A stretch of DNA of 64,000 bases, taken from Deinococcus actinosclerus. GTDB taxonomy: Bacteria > Deinococcota > Deinococci > Deinococcales > Deinococcaceae. The stretch's first letter is position 1; each line of letters starts with the position of its first letter. Location of the stretch: the NCBI RefSeq assembly GCF_001507665.1, contig NZ_CP013910.1, positions 470,001 to 534,000 of the forward strand. Reading direction: 5' to 3'. The notes beneath the pieces are model-generated. The model was not told the origin of the DNA and did no database searches. It saw only the letters and a program-made list of their open reading frames with translations. A program made the translations under genes and the position numbers. Positions 8,277 to 17,804 of the stretch are shown piece by piece.

Positions 8277-8654
8277 ATGAACCAGTTCACTGTCCTGTCC
8301 GCCGTCGTCGCCCTCGGCACCGCCACCCGCTCCGGGGCCCTGCTTGATGCCCCCACCGTCCAGCCCTGGCTCGACAAGCACCTGCCCAACCTCGTCACGA
8401 AAGCCCAAACCCTGCGGGACGGCGCCACGTGGACCGAAGTGGGCGCGCTGCTGGAAGCCGCGGTGCAGGCCGCCCAGGAGCTCAAGCCCGTCTTGGCCGG
8501 TACGGCCCGCGCCGCGTTCGTCCTGGCCGTCGTGCAGTCCTTGGTCCGCGAGTTCGCCCCGCCCAGCGCGCAGTGGCTGCGCCTGCTGCTGGACAGCCCC
8601 TTCGCGGCCATGCTCGTCGAGATGGCCTTCAGGCGGCTGTTCCCGGGTGGGTAA
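8277..8654 (+). CDS. Small late phage protein, unknown function
   Basis: A 125-residue protein; the ATG follows TTGGAGGTACCCC, which fixes the start despite an open frame further up. It is helical with two mildly hydrophobic stretches (residues about 1-18 and 70-86) and an amphipathic C-terminus ending FRRLFPGG. It is the last plus-strand gene of the prophage late region and is followed by a strong terminator. I do not recognise it. It could be a spanin-like or membrane-associated lysis accessory, but no lipobox or clear helix supports this. Confidence 0.55.
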   Translation: MNQFTVLSAVVALGTATRSGALLDAPTVQPWLDKHLPNLVTKAQTLRDGATWTEVGALLEAAVQAAQELKPVLAGTARAAFVLAVVQSLVREFAPPSAQWLRLLLDSPFAAMLVEMAFRRLFPGG

Positions 8655-8683
8655 GCCCTCGGACAACTCAGGCGATTGAGACG

Positions 8684-8720
8684 CCCCCACCCTGGCCTGA
8701 GCGCTGGGGTGGGGGTGATT
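8684..8720 (+). terminator. Terminator closing the prophage late operon
   Basis: CCCCCACCC (8684-8692) pairs with GGGTGGGGG (8707-8715), followed by TGATTTGTG. It separates the late operon from the convergent cargo genes at 8746-9694. Confidence 0.7.
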
Positions 8721-8745
8721 TGTGCTGACTGACCGCGTAGAGTCT

Positions 8746-9033
8746 CTAGCCAACTGCCGATCTCATCGACAGGGTGATCGCCGCCCACAGGATCAGACGC
8801 AGCAGCGCCCCGATCATCCAGCCTGTGGTGAGCGCCACGCCCGCGGCGTACAGGCGTGACCCTTGCCGCTTCCCGAGCAGCAGCCCCGTCAACAGCATGG
8901 TGGGTGGGATCACGGCCCAAGTCCACCACCAGACACCCAAGGGAGTGGTGACCTGCTGTCCGAGGATCCCGCACAGGGTCAGGAAGGCGAGCAGGGGCGG
9001 CGGCAGCGGCCGGTCTGGCGGGGAGGATGTCAC
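8746..9033 (-). CDS. Small multi-pass membrane protein
   Basis: A 95-residue product from a GTG at 9033 preceded by CCGGAGGTCCGC, which is a better start than the upstream in-frame ATG lying inside the nuclease gene. Three hydrophobic segments are visible: LLAFLTLCGILG, then WWWTWAVIPPTMLLTGLLLG, then GWMIGALLRLILWAAITL. It lies 13 bases behind the nuclease and is probably co-transcribed with it. It has no family motif that I recognise. Its partnership with a secreted nuclease could mean export, immunity or simple cargo. Confidence 0.55.
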   Translation of the reverse strand: MTSSPPDRPLPPPLLAFLTLCGILGQQVTTPLGVWWWTWAVIPPTMLLTGLLLGKRQGSRLYAAGVALTTGWMIGALLRLILWAAITLSMRSAVG

Positions 9034-9046
9034 GCGGACCTCCGGT

Positions 9047-9694
9047 TCACTCGCACGCGATCCCGTCCTTATCCCGGTCCAGTGCGGGGCGGTACCCCGG
9101 CTGCCCCACACGGATGGGGGCGGCCCCGGCGGCGCGGGCCGCTGTGCAGTTCGCGTAGTACACGTCTGCGCCTGCTGGGACGGAAGAGGGAGCGGTGGCC
9201 GGTCTGGGTGTGCCCGCTGTTGCGGGACTGCTGGGGTTGCGCCGGTAGTCCCAGGGGTTCTGGAAGGTTCCGGCGTACAGGCCCTTTTTCGCTTCTTTCG
9301 CCACGCTGGCCGCGCTGCTGTAGATCCCGCCGCCGTACTGGAGGTACGGGAGGGCCCAGCCCTGCTGCACCAGCCAGCGATTCACCTCGGTTCCGCCGAC
9401 GGTGCAGACGCCGACCATCCGGCTATAACGGTCGGTGTCCTTGCGGGTGCAGGTGACGGTCTTGTTCCGCACGAGGTCCGCCAGGGCGAACGCCGCCTCG
9501 CGCCCGCAGCCGTACACCTTCCCAGCGCGGGTGCAGGTCTGGCTGGACTCCGGCGCGTCGATGCCATGCAGGCGCACCTTCACGCCCCGGATCTGCAGGG
9601 TGTCCCCGTCGGTGACGGTCGGGACGCCGGTCACCGTGGCGGGGACCTGCGCGGCGGCGGTCGACAGGAGCAGCAGGAGCATCAGGGCGCGCAT
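9047..9694 (-). CDS. Secreted thermonuclease (SNase) with Excalibur domain
   Basis: A 215-residue protein. Residues 1-16 (MRALMLLLLLSTAAAQ) are a signal peptide. The SNase fold follows, with VTDGDTLQIRG, VRLHGIDAPES, then RKDTDRYSRMVG and NRWLVQQGWA, which carry the calcium-site Asp and catalytic Arg/Glu region of micrococcal nuclease. After a Pro/Thr linker the last 40 residues are an Excalibur calcium-binding domain (YYANCTAARAAG ... RDKDGIACE). It should degrade extracellular DNA or RNA. A TACGCT box lies six bases before the ATG, a host-type leaderless promoter, so it is probably expressed in the lysogen. Confidence 0.88.
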   Translation of the reverse strand: MRALMLLLLLSTAAAQVPATVTGVPTVTDGDTLQIRGVKVRLHGIDAPESSQTCTRAGKVYGCGREAAFALADLVRNKTVTCTRKDTDRYSRMVGVCTVGGTEVNRWLVQQGWALPYLQYGGGIYSSAASVAKEAKKGLYAGTFQNPWDYRRNPSSPATAGTPRPATAPSSVPAGADVYYANCTAARAAGAAPIRVGQPGYRPALDRDKDGIACE

Positions 9695-9761
9695 ACCCCC
9701 AGCGTACCCCCGGCGGTCAGATGCGGCACGCGCAGGTGAGCGGCCCTGTCACACTGCGCGC

Positions 9762-9890
9762 ATGTCCCCTCACGACGATGCGAACCGTGCCCTGATCGAG
9801 ATCCTGCGGGCTGAGCTGCCCGCCGCGCCGAAGCCTGCACCCAGGCCTGCATCGGTGCCGCAGGACGCGCCGCCCACCCCGGCCCGGTAG
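9762..9890 (+). CDS. Possible 42-residue peptide
   Basis: ATG at 9762 opens MSPHDDANRALIEILRAELP followed by an Ala/Pro tail. There is no Shine-Dalgarno site; CACACT six bases upstream is only a partial match to the TANNNT leaderless box. Its stop TAG is the first half of the next gene's -10 box (TAGTCT at 9888-9893). The N-terminal half could be one amphipathic helix. It may be a real small gene or chance coding. Confidence 0.35.
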   Translation: MSPHDDANRALIEILRAELPAAPKPAPRPASVPQDAPPTPAR

Positions 9891-9893
9891 TCT
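9888..9893 (+). promoter_or_regulatory. Leaderless -10 box TAGTCT for the 68-codon gene
   Basis: TAGTCT sits six bases before the ATG at 9900, the spacing seen at the other leaderless starts in this window. Confidence 0.55.
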
Positions 9894-9899
9894 GGCTGG

Positions 9900-10106
9900 A
9901 TGACGTTCCTTCCCGGCCGCCCACTCCCCGCCGATCCACAGACCTCCTCAGAGCGCACCCTGTATCACGCGCAGCGGACGTCCGGCGAGATGGGCACCAT
10001 GACCCGCGAGGGCGGCACGTGGCAGTGGCGCCTGCTGCGAGGCAGTGGGCCGGAGGCATACGGCAGTGGTGGCTGGAATGACCTGAGGACCTGGCTGAGC
10101 AAATAG
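9900..10106 (+). CDS. Small hypothetical protein near the prophage end
   Basis: A 68-residue soluble protein, rich in Gly, Trp and Arg (GGTWQWRLLRGSG, GGWNDLRTWLSK), of a small beta type. Evidence that it is real: a leaderless -10 box TAGTCT six bases before the ATG and a perfect terminator three bases after the stop. The two cysteine-free halves show no motif that I know. It lies between the prophage nuclease and the comM junction, so it is probably cargo expressed in the lysogen. Confidence 0.55.
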   Translation: MTFLPGRPLPADPQTSSERTLYHAQRTSGEMGTMTREGGTWQWRLLRGSGPEAYGSGGWNDLRTWLSK

Positions 10107-10109
10107 AAG

Positions 10110-10136
10110 AAGGCGACCCGGAGGTCGCCTTGATTT
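10110..10136 (+). terminator. Intrinsic terminator
   Basis: AAGGCGACC (10110-10118) and GGTCGCCTT (10123-10131) form a 9-bp stem with a CGGA tetraloop, followed by GATTTCTTC. Confidence 0.85.
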
Positions 10137-10171
10137 CTTCAATATAGGGCGGTATTCACCCATGGTCAACC

Positions 10172-10396
10172 CTATGCGCTGACTTCCGGCGCATCGGCGG
10201 GCACGTGGTACGCCAGTGGGTACTTCTCCGACCGCCACGTCTCCGCCGTGCGCTCCCAGGTCATGGCCTGCCCCGTGACTGCCGGAACAGCCCGGCGCGC
10301 CGCTGCCGCGTTCGCATACGGCCCGAGCTGTCGCACGACCTCACCCGTCTCCACATAGTTCACGGTGACAAAGACCTTCGGCGTATGGCACGGCAT
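10172..10396 (-). CDS. Small hypothetical protein next to the attachment junction
   Basis: A 74-residue protein starting MPCHTPKVFVTVNYVETG. The start is set by TATCTT (10403-10408, minus strand) six bases before the ATG; a longer in-frame start would run to 10471, into the comM end. The sequence mixes short beta strands with one Ala-rich helix (ANAAAARRAVPAV) and a Trp-containing end. I recognise no family. It is the last gene before the prophage/comM boundary and has a host-like leaderless promoter. Confidence 0.5.
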   Translation of the reverse strand: MPCHTPKVFVTVNYVETGEVVRQLGPYANAAAARRAVPAVTGQAMTWERTAETWRSEKYPLAYHVPADAPEVSA

Positions 10397-10458
10397 GGAC
10401 TCAAGATAAGGCCACTGCGTTCTCCACACCCCGCCTGTGGACACCTGTGGACTAACTC

Positions 10459-11439
<981 letters not shown>

Positions 11440-11541
11440 TCACAGCCCCCCAGGCAGCCACATATGACCCGCAGCGTAACAACGCCGGTCCCCCCGGCAG
11501 GCCGCAGGTGAGCGGCGGGCCGGGGGGACTCGGCGGGTGGG

Positions 11542-11919
11542 TTACGCCCGGTCTGTGGGGGTGGGGGCCGCCACCGCTTCAGCCGTGACGGGCTGGGGGG
11601 CGGCCGGCTGGACGCTCACCGGCGGGACACTCACCGACTGGGCCGTCGCAGGCTGGGCGGTGACGGCGGCCGCCTGGGCCGGCTGGGACGCGGCCGCCAC
11701 GGCCTGGGCCGGGGCGTGGATGGTCTGCACGGGCGCGGGGCCGGGGGGGGTGTCGCGCATGCTGCCCTCGAAGTCCTCTTTCAGGCCCTGGGTGCTCTTG
11801 CGGAACTCTCGCAGGCCCGCGCCCAGGCTCTTGCCGAGTTCGGGGAGTTTACGTGGACCGAAGACGACCAGCGCGACGATCAGGATCACCAGGAGTTCAG
11901 CGGGGCCGATGTTGGGCAT
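11542..11919 (-). CDS. tatA: Twin-arginine translocase subunit TatA
   Basis: A 125-residue protein starting MPNIGPAELLVILIVALVVFGP, with ATG preceded by GAGGAGGAACTCCC. One N-terminal membrane helix is followed by the FGPRKLPELGKSLGAGLREFRKS amphipathic helix, the exact TatA/E signature. The C-terminal 70 residues are an unusual Pro/Ala/Gln/Val-rich tail with short repeats (QPAQAAAVTAQPATAQ). It oligomerises to form the Tat export pore; TatC is not in the window. A likely client is the phosphoesterase at 26329, which has an N-terminal TRR motif. It lies alone between truncated comM and the kinase gene, both on the same strand. Confidence 0.92.
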   Translation of the reverse strand: MPNIGPAELLVILIVALVVFGPRKLPELGKSLGAGLREFRKSTQGLKEDFEGSMRDTPPGPAPVQTIHAPAQAVAAASQPAQAAAVTAQPATAQSVSVPPVSVQPAAPQPVTAEAVAAPTPTDRA

Positions 11920-12036
11920 GTGGGAGTTCCTCCTCGGGCCGGTCCCGGTGGGCGGGTGGCCGCATTCAACTGCGTCCAGTGTAGGCCCGTGGGTTAAAGC
12001 AAATGTCATTCCCATCTGAGAATGCCGGCCCGGCGC

Positions 12037-13977
12037 TCAGGGGGTGCGGGCGCGGTAGGCGCGCAGCGTGCCGTTCATGAACGCCACGTACAGCGTGCCG
12101 TCGGCGGCCAGTGGCGTGGCCTGCACGCCGGTGCTCTCGCGGTGCGTCCAGCGGACCGCGCCGCTGCGGACGTCCAGCGCGCACAGTTCGCCGTCCTCGG
12201 AGGCCAGGAAGACCAGGCCGGCGCTGATGACGGGACTGGCCGTCACGCGGCCCTGCATCCGGTGCGTCCAGAGGTCCTCGCCGTCCGCGAGGCTCAGGGC
12301 GCGCACCTCGCCGCCCCAGCCGGCCAGGATGGCGGTGCCGCCCGGCGCCCCCGACAGCGTCAGGGCGGGGGAGGCCCACACCTCGTCCTCCAGGTCGTAC
12401 GTCCAGAGGATCGGGTCGGGGTCCACGCTGACCCGGCCGGTGGTGGCGCGCAGGGTCAGGGCGTGCACCTCGCCCTCCCAGGTGGCGACGACCAGCGTGG
12501 CGGCCCCCGGCGCGGTGGGGATCAGGGCGGGCGTGCCGTGCATGGTGCCCACCTCGACCTTCCACAGCCCGTGGCCGCTGCGGGCGTCCAGGGCGTGCAG
12601 CCAGCCGTTCTCGTCGCTGACCAGCGCCGCGCCCGCCCACACCAGCGGACTGGCCGCGACCGGGCCGCCGGTGCGGTAGGCCCACTTCAGGTCGCCGCTG
12701 CGGGCGTCCAGGGCGTACAGGTGCCCGTCGCGGCTGCTGGCGAGCACCTGATCGTGCCAGAGGGTCGGGGCGCCCGTGAGTTCCGCGCGTGCCTTGTGTT
12801 GCCACAGCTGCGCGCCGCTCATGAGGTCCACGCGGCGCAGCGTGCCGTCCCACGCGCCGAACAGGACGTGCCCGCCGTGGAAGGTGGCGGGCGCCGTGAC
12901 CTCGTCGCGCGCGGCGTACGTGGCGAACGGTCGGCCCGAGGCGTGCGTGAGGACCAGCTGCCCGCCGCGGGTGCCCACCGCGACCAGATCGCCGTCGCCC
13001 ATCACGGCAGCGGGCCAGGTGACCTCGCCGGGCAGCGGCACGCTCCAGGCCTCGCGCAGGGCGTCCACCTGCGCCGGGCCGTCGGGGTGCTCGCCGCTGC
13101 GGGTGCGGCCACCCCGGTACTGCCCGCGCGCGTGCGAGGTCCAGATGTCGCGCCGCGCCAGCGCCCACAGGTGCGCCAGGGCCTCGCCGCTGGGTGGGCG
13201 GTCCTCGGGTTTCTTGGCGAGGAGACCCAGGAGCACGCGCGCCACGGCGTCCGGCACGGCCGGGTTCAGGTCGCGCGGGTCGGGCGCGGCCTCGTACACG
13301 TGCTGGTAGAGCACGCTCTGGTCGCTGTCGCCCACGAAGGGCGGACTGCCGCACGCCACGCGGTACAGCACCGCGCCCAGCGCGTACAGGTCGCTCAGGG
13401 GGCCCACGCCCACGCCGCGCGCCTGCTCGGGCGCCATGTACGCCGGGGTGCCCAGCGTCACGCCGCTGCGGGTGAGGTGGCGGGTCTGCTCGGTCAGCGC
13501 CACCAGCCCGAAATCCATGATGCGGGGCATCCACGCGTCGTCGAGCAGCACGTTGCCCGGAGTCAGGTCGCGGTGCGTGATGCCGCGCGCGTGAATGAAG
13601 TGCAGCGCCCGCGACGCGGCGGCCGCCGCCGTCAGGAAGCGCGCCAGGGGCAGCAGCGCGTCCTCCAGCGGCCCCAGCGCCGTGACCGGGCCGCCGGTCA
13701 TGAGCGGCATGGTGAAAAAGGGCCGCCCGGCCTCCGGGTCGGTGCCCAGGTCCAGCACGGGAATCACGCCCGGGTGCGTCAGGCGCGCCAGGGTGCGGAC
13801 CTCGCGCAGGAAGCGTTCGCGGTCACTGTCGGGCACGTGGGCGTGCTGGACCTTCACGGCCACCTCGCGGCCCAGCAGGGTGTCGTGCGCGCGGAACACG
13901 CGGGCGCTGCCGCCCTCGCCCAGCAGGGTCAGCAGGTCGTAACGTCCGGTCAGTTGCGTCCCCGGTTCCAGCGGCAT
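12037..13977 (-). CDS. Ser/Thr protein kinase with C-terminal PQQ-type beta-propeller (RqkA-like)
   Basis: A 646-residue protein. The kinase domain occupies about residues 8-275: G-loop [10 protein letters not shown] (19-28), Lys42 in [12 protein letters not shown] with catalytic Asp137, DFG at 155-157, and MAPEQ at 181-185. Residues 310-640 are tandem beta-propeller blades with repeating [13 protein letters not shown] and [13 protein letters not shown] motifs, as in PQQ-binding quinoproteins. The same architecture is known from D. radiodurans RqkA (DR2518), a radiation-induced kinase acting in double-strand break repair. No transmembrane helix separates the domains. The catalytic loop has Thr where Ser/Thr kinases normally have Lys (HRDLK). 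A TAGACT box lies nine bases before the ATG. Orthology is inferred from domain order only. Confidence 0.85.
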   Translation of the reverse strand: MPLEPGTQLTGRYDLLTLLGEGGSARVFRAHDTLLGREVAVKVQHAHVPDSDRERFLREVRTLARLTHPGVIPVLDLGTDPEAGRPFFTMPLMTGGPVTALGPLEDALLPLARFLTAAAAASRALHFIHARGITHRDLTPGNVLLDDAWMPRIMDFGLVALTEQTRHLTRSGVTLGTPAYMAPEQARGVGVGPLSDLYALGAVLYRVACGSPPFVGDSDQSVLYQHVYEAAPDPRDLNPAVPDAVARVLLGLLAKKPEDRPPSGEALAHLWALARRDIWTSHARGQYRGGRTRSGEHPDGPAQVDALREAWSVPLPGEVTWPAAVMGDGDLVAVGTRGGQLVLTHASGRPFATYAARDEVTAPATFHGGHVLFGAWDGTLRRVDLMSGAQLWQHKARAELTGAPTLWHDQVLASSRDGHLYALDARSGDLKWAYRTGGPVAASPLVWAGAALVSDENGWLHALDARSGHGLWKVEVGTMHGTPALIPTAPGAATLVVATWEGEVHALTLRATTGRVSVDPDPILWTYDLEDEVWASPALTLSGAPGGTAILAGWGGEVRALSLADGEDLWTHRMQGRVTASPVISAGLVFLASEDGELCALDVRSGAVRWTHRESTGVQATPLAADGTLYVAFMNGTLRAYRARTP

Positions 13978-14053
13978 CCGAGCGTGAGTCTAGCGCCCGG
14001 GCGTCCCCCCGCGCCGGACTGCCACGGACGGACGGCCCCGCCGCTCCCCGCGC

Positions 14054-15781
14054 TCAGGGCGCGGTGGGGGACACGCGGTTACGCCCGGCGTTCTTCGCGC
14101 GGTACAGGTGATCGTCCGCGGCCCGCAGCGCCTGCGGCAGCTGCTGCGGGGACGTGACCGCGTACCCCACGCTGGCGGTCAGCTGCGTCCCGGGCAGCAG
14201 GGCCGACCAGTCGTGCCGCTCCACGGCCCGCCGGCACCCCTCGGCCAGCCCGTGCGCCCGCCCCCGCGTCCGCACCGGCGTCACGAGCACGAATTCCTCG
14301 CCGCCGTACCGGCCCAGCAGGTCGCCAGCGCGCACCTGCGCCGCCAGCAGCCGCCCGACCTCGCGCAGCACCTGATCCCCCACCGCGTGCGAGTGCCGGT
14401 CGTTCACGTGCTTGAAGTGATCCACGTCCACGAACACCACCGCCAGCAGCGAGCCGTCGGCCGGGCGCGGCCCGTCCCCGGGGAACTGCAGCCGCTGCAG
14501 GCCCTCTTCCAGCCCGCGCCGGTTGAGCAGCCCGGTCAGGGGATCCTGCCGCGCCTGCACCTCGGCCTGCCGCAGGCGATCCTGCCAGGTGCTGGCGTCC
14601 GCGCGGGCCTGACGCAGTTCCCGGGTCAGCTGCTGGTGGCGCGCGGCGGCCGTGTTCACCCGGTCGAGCGCGGCCGTCGCGGCCTGCAGCGCCTCGCGCG
14701 TGACGTGCAGCGCCTCGCTCAGGCGGCCCTGCCGCTCGTGCAGCGCGCCGATGGCACTCAGGAGCCGCTGGATGTCCAGGTGCCGGTGCTGCCGCCGGGC
14801 GATGGTCAGCGCCGAGTGGTACTCGGCCAGGGCCGCGTCGAACTCCCCGCGGGACTGCAGCAGTTCGGCCAGGCACAGCTGCGGCTCGATGTACAGCTGC
14901 TGGCGCAGCAGGGCGTTGAGCTGGGCCGCGCGCCGGGCCGCGCGTTCCGCGCCGATCAGGTCGCCGTGCAGCCGCAGCAGCGTGGACTCGTGCGCGGCGC
15001 ACAGCAGCTCGCTGGTGAGGCTGGGCGTGTCGCGCAGCGCCGAGTGCGCGGCGCGCAGCACCATCAGGCCCTGCTGCGCCGCCTGCCGCTGCGCGTCGGC
15101 GCGGCCCAGTTCCTGGGCCTGCCGGGCCAGCAGGGCGTAGGCGTGCGCCCGGCCCTCGTGCAGGCACAGCCGCAGTTCGTCGCCCTGCGGCCCCGCGGGC
15201 AGGGCGTGGGTGAGTTCTTCCAGCAGGTTCAGGTGGTGCAGGGCGTCCTTGGGGTCGCCGCTGCTGCAGGCCAGCCACGCCAGGTTCACCAGGGCGTTGC
15301 CCTGATCCCCGGGGTGCCGGGCGTGCCGGGCCAGATCCAGGGCGTCTTGCAGGTCCTGCCGGGCGCCGGTCACGTCCCCGCCGGTCAGGCGGGTCAGGGC
15401 GCGGGTGTTCAGCACGCCCGAGAGCAGGTCGGTGAGCTGATGCTCCTCGAGCATGGTCTGCGCGCGCGCCACGGTGTCCAGCGCGCGTTCCTGCTGCCCC
15501 AGGCTGGCCGAGACGAAACTCAGGCCGATCAGGGCCTCCACGGCGGCGCGCGGGGAGGCGGCGCGCAGCGCCTCGCTCAGGGCCGCCTCGCCCAGCGCCT
15601 GCGCGCCGCTCAGGGTCGTCTCGCGGGTGTGGCGCGCCACGGCCACCAGCGCCAGCGCACGCGTCTCGCCGTCCGGCGCGGCCCGCAGGCGCGCGATCAG
15701 GTCGGGAGGCGTGTCTGCGGGCAACAGCTCGTCCAGGACGTCCCTGGTGGGGCAGGCAGGCATCTGCGCTGCATTCTCCAT
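14054..15781 (-). CDS. TPR-repeat diguanylate cyclase (GGDEF)
   Basis: A 575-residue soluble protein. Residues about 40-395 are helical tetratricopeptide-type repeats, followed by a coiled coil (about 375-405). The C-terminal GGDEF domain starts at DPLTGLLNRRG, has FVDVDHFKHVND and the active signature GGEEF, and ends with DDHLYRAKNAGRNRV. An inhibitory I-site RxxD (RAGD) lies exactly five residues before GGEEF, so product inhibition by c-di-GMP is expected. The enzyme makes c-di-GMP in response to a partner bound by the TPR array. It is followed on the same strand, 76 bases on, by the RqkA-like kinase, so the two may be co-transcribed. The window's HD-GYP gene at 35157 could degrade the product. 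Confidence 0.88.
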   Translation of the reverse strand: MENAAQMPACPTRDVLDELLPADTPPDLIARLRAAPDGETRALALVAVARHTRETTLSGAQALGEAALSEALRAASPRAAVEALIGLSFVSASLGQQERALDTVARAQTMLEEHQLTDLLSGVLNTRALTRLTGGDVTGARQDLQDALDLARHARHPGDQGNALVNLAWLACSSGDPKDALHHLNLLEELTHALPAGPQGDELRLCLHEGRAHAYALLARQAQELGRADAQRQAAQQGLMVLRAAHSALRDTPSLTSELLCAAHESTLLRLHGDLIGAERAARRAAQLNALLRQQLYIEPQLCLAELLQSRGEFDAALAEYHSALTIARRQHRHLDIQRLLSAIGALHERQGRLSEALHVTREALQAATAALDRVNTAAARHQQLTRELRQARADASTWQDRLRQAEVQARQDPLTGLLNRRGLEEGLQRLQFPGDGPRPADGSLLAVVFVDVDHFKHVNDRHSHAVGDQVLREVGRLLAAQVRAGDLLGRYGGEEFVLVTPVRTRGRAHGLAEGCRRAVERHDWSALLPGTQLTASVGYAVTSPQQLPQALRAADDHLYRAKNAGRNRVSPTAP

Positions 15782-15874
15782 GAATCGGGCCGCGCCGACA
15801 GGAAAAACCCTTCAACGTTCATTGGGGGAACTGGGGGGGCCGAAAGGAGGACGCCGCGCCGCCCGGCCGCCCCC

Positions 15875-15880
15875 TATGCT
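15875..15880 (+). promoter_or_regulatory. Leaderless -10 box TATGCT for the ABC gene pair
   Basis: TATGCT ends six bases before the GTG at 15887, and the region between the divergent start codons at 15781 and 15887 is only 105 bases. Confidence 0.55.
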
Positions 15881-15886
15881 GACCGG

Positions 15887-16858
15887 GTGACTGCCCACCC
15901 ACCTGCCATCGACACGCGCGAACTGCGCAAGGAGTACCGGGGGCGCGCCGTCGTGGACGGCCTGACCCTGACCGTCCCCCGGGGCGAGGTCTTCGGGTTC
16001 CTGGGGCCCAACGGCGCCGGCAAGAGCACCACGGTCAAGATGCTGCTGGGTCTGGTGCAGCCCAGCGGCGGCGAGGTGCGCGTACTGGGCGGCTCCCCGC
16101 ACGACCCGGCCGTGCGCGCGCAGCTGGGGTTCCTGCCCGAGCAGTTCCGCTTCCAGACCTGGATGACCGCCTCGGAATTCCTGGACTTCCACGGGCGACT
16201 CGCGGGCCTGAGCGCCGCCGAGCGCCGCACCCGCGTCCCCGCGGTTCTCGACGAGGTGGGGCTGGGCGGGCGCGGACACGAGACGCTGGGCGGTTACAGC
16301 AAGGGCATGCTGCAGCGCGCCGGGCTGGCCGGGGCGATCCTGGCACGCCCGCAGCTGGTCTTCCTGGACGAGCCCACCAGCGCCCTCGATCCCATCGGGC
16401 GGGTCGAGGTGCGCGAGATCATCGAGCGGCTGCGCGCGCAGGGCGCGGCGGTGTTCCTGAATTCCCACCTGCTCAGCGAGGTGGAGCAGGTGTGCGACCG
16501 GGTGGCGTTCGTGAAGCGCGGGCGGGTGCTCACGCAGGGCAGCATGCGTGAACTGATGGGCGGCGTCCTGCCCGTCGATCTGCGCGTGGATACCCTCAGC
16601 GCCGAACTGCTGGCCGATCTGGGCCGCCTGGGCGAGCTGCGCCGCACCGACACGAACACCCCGGGGCGGGCCGACGTGGAACTGTGGCTGACCCGCGACG
16701 ACCAGATTCCCGCCGTGGCTGACGCCGTGCACGCCAGCGGGGCGCGCCTGTACGCCCTGACGCCGCGCCGCCCGGATCTGGAGACCATGTTCCTGGACCT
16801 GATCGAGGACACCCCGGAGGCGGCCCGCGCGGGGCGCGGGGAGGCCAGCCGTGCGTAA
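15887..16858 (+). CDS. ABC transporter ATP-binding protein (ABC-2 exporter)
   Basis: A 323-residue ATPase. Walker A is GPNGAGKST (about residues 43-51), the Q-loop follows in LPEQFRFQ, the signature is GYSKGMLQR (in place of the usual LSGGQ), Walker B is LVFLDEPTSALDP, and the H-loop is NSHLLSEVEQ. The GTG start is chosen because TATGCT stands six bases upstream and the protein then begins directly before the first beta strand. It overlaps the permease gene by eight bases. Together they make a CcmA/NatA-type exporter of the ABC-2 class with one fused or homodimeric permease. The substrate is unknown. Confidence 0.9.
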   Translation: MTAHPPAIDTRELRKEYRGRAVVDGLTLTVPRGEVFGFLGPNGAGKSTTVKMLLGLVQPSGGEVRVLGGSPHDPAVRAQLGFLPEQFRFQTWMTASEFLDFHGRLAGLSAAERRTRVPAVLDEVGLGGRGHETLGGYSKGMLQRAGLAGAILARPQLVFLDEPTSALDPIGRVEVREIIERLRAQGAAVFLNSHLLSEVEQVCDRVAFVKRGRVLTQGSMRELMGGVLPVDLRVDTLSAELLADLGRLGELRRTDTNTPGRADVELWLTRDDQIPAVADAVHASGARLYALTPRRPDLETMFLDLIEDTPEAARAGRGEASRA

Positions 16859-17723
16859 CGTCCTCCTGATCGCGGAACTGTCCCTGCGCGAGGCGACCCG
16901 CAAGCGCCTCGTGAGCGTCCTGCTGGTCCTCTCGGCGCTGTTCCTGGGCTTTTTCCTGTTCGGCGTGTACCGCCTGGAACTCCGCCTGGACGACCGCGCC
17001 GTGCAGGCCGGGCTGGACGGCCGCAGCCCGACCGGCGCGGCGAACCTGCCCGTCATGTTCGCCGCGCTGTTCGGCATGTACCTCGTGTACTTCCTGGGGT
17101 CGCTGATGAGCGTGCTCTCCACCGTGGGGGCGGTCAGCGGCGACATCGAGAGTGGGGTCATGCAGAGCGTCATCGCCCGCCCGGTGAGCCGCGCGCAGCT
17201 CGTGGCGGGCCGCTGGCTGGGGTTCACGGCCGTGAACGTCGCGTACGTCGCGCTGCTGGCAGCAGGACTGCTCGTCGGCGTGCGGCTGATCACCGGGTAC
17301 ACCCCGCCCGAGGCGCTGCCCGCCGCGGCGCTGCTGCTGCTGGCGGTCACGGTGCTCACCTCGCTGACCGTGCTGGGCAGCACGCTGTTCACCACGCTCG
17401 CCAACGGCATCGGCGTGTTCGTGCTGTACGGGGTGGGCTTCACCGGCGGGATCCTCAGCGCCATCGGGACGTTCGCGGACACGCCCACCCTGACCAGCCT
17501 GGGCCGCGTGGCGAACGCCCTGATGCCCACGAACGCGCTGTGGCTGGGCGCCAGCTACCACCTCCAGCCGGAGATCATGCGGCAGGTCGGCGAGGTGAGC
17601 CGCGGCGCCAACCCCTTCGTGAGCAGCGTGCCGGTTGAGCCGCTGCTCGTCGCGTGGGCCGCCGTGCTGGCCGTGCTGGGCGTGCTGGGGGCCATGTGGC
17701 GCTTCAGCCGCCGCGACCTGTAA
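16851..17723 (+). CDS. ABC-2 type transporter permease
   Basis: A 290-residue membrane protein starting at a GTG inside the end of the ATPase gene, so translation is coupled. Six hydrophobic segments are visible: residues about 19-38, 62-85 (MFAALFGMYLVYFLGSLMSV), 113-140, 152-175, 183-205 and 264-282, with a large extracytoplasmic loop between the fifth and sixth. SGDIESGVMQSVIARPVSR is the cytoplasmic gating region typical of ABC-2 permeases of the NosY family. It pairs with the ATPase upstream. The substrate cannot be predicted from this context. Confidence 0.85.
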   Translation: MRNVLLIAELSLREATRKRLVSVLLVLSALFLGFFLFGVYRLELRLDDRAVQAGLDGRSPTGAANLPVMFAALFGMYLVYFLGSLMSVLSTVGAVSGDIESGVMQSVIARPVSRAQLVAGRWLGFTAVNVAYVALLAAGLLVGVRLITGYTPPEALPAAALLLLAVTVLTSLTVLGSTLFTTLANGIGVFVLYGVGFTGGILSAIGTFADTPTLTSLGRVANALMPTNALWLGASYHLQPEIMRQVGEVSRGANPFVSSVPVEPLLVAWAAVLAVLGVLGAMWRFSRRDL

Positions 17724-17750
17724 CCCGGGCGCTGCCTCCCCGGCCGAGTG

Positions 17751-17799
17751 CGCCGCGCGGGCCGCCTCCGGAAACGCTCCAGGGGCGGCCCGCGCGGCG
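17751..17799. terminator. Bidirectional terminator hairpin
   Basis: A perfect 16-bp stem, 17751-17766 against 17784-17799 (CGCCGCGCGGGCCGCC and its complement), lies between the convergent ABC permease and propeller lipoprotein genes. Confidence 0.7.
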
Positions 17800-17804
17800 T
17801 GGGG

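Noticed and set aside
12000..14060. A radiation/desiccation response motif (TTATGTCATTGACATAA-like) at the RqkA-like gene
   Set aside because: No such palindrome is present upstream of the kinase or anywhere I looked in the window.
14108..16858. A 916-codon plus-strand frame ending in the ABC ATPase
   Set aside because: Only the part from 15887 is protein-like; the rest is antisense to the GGDEF gene. The TATGCT box six bases before the GTG at 15887 fixes the real start.
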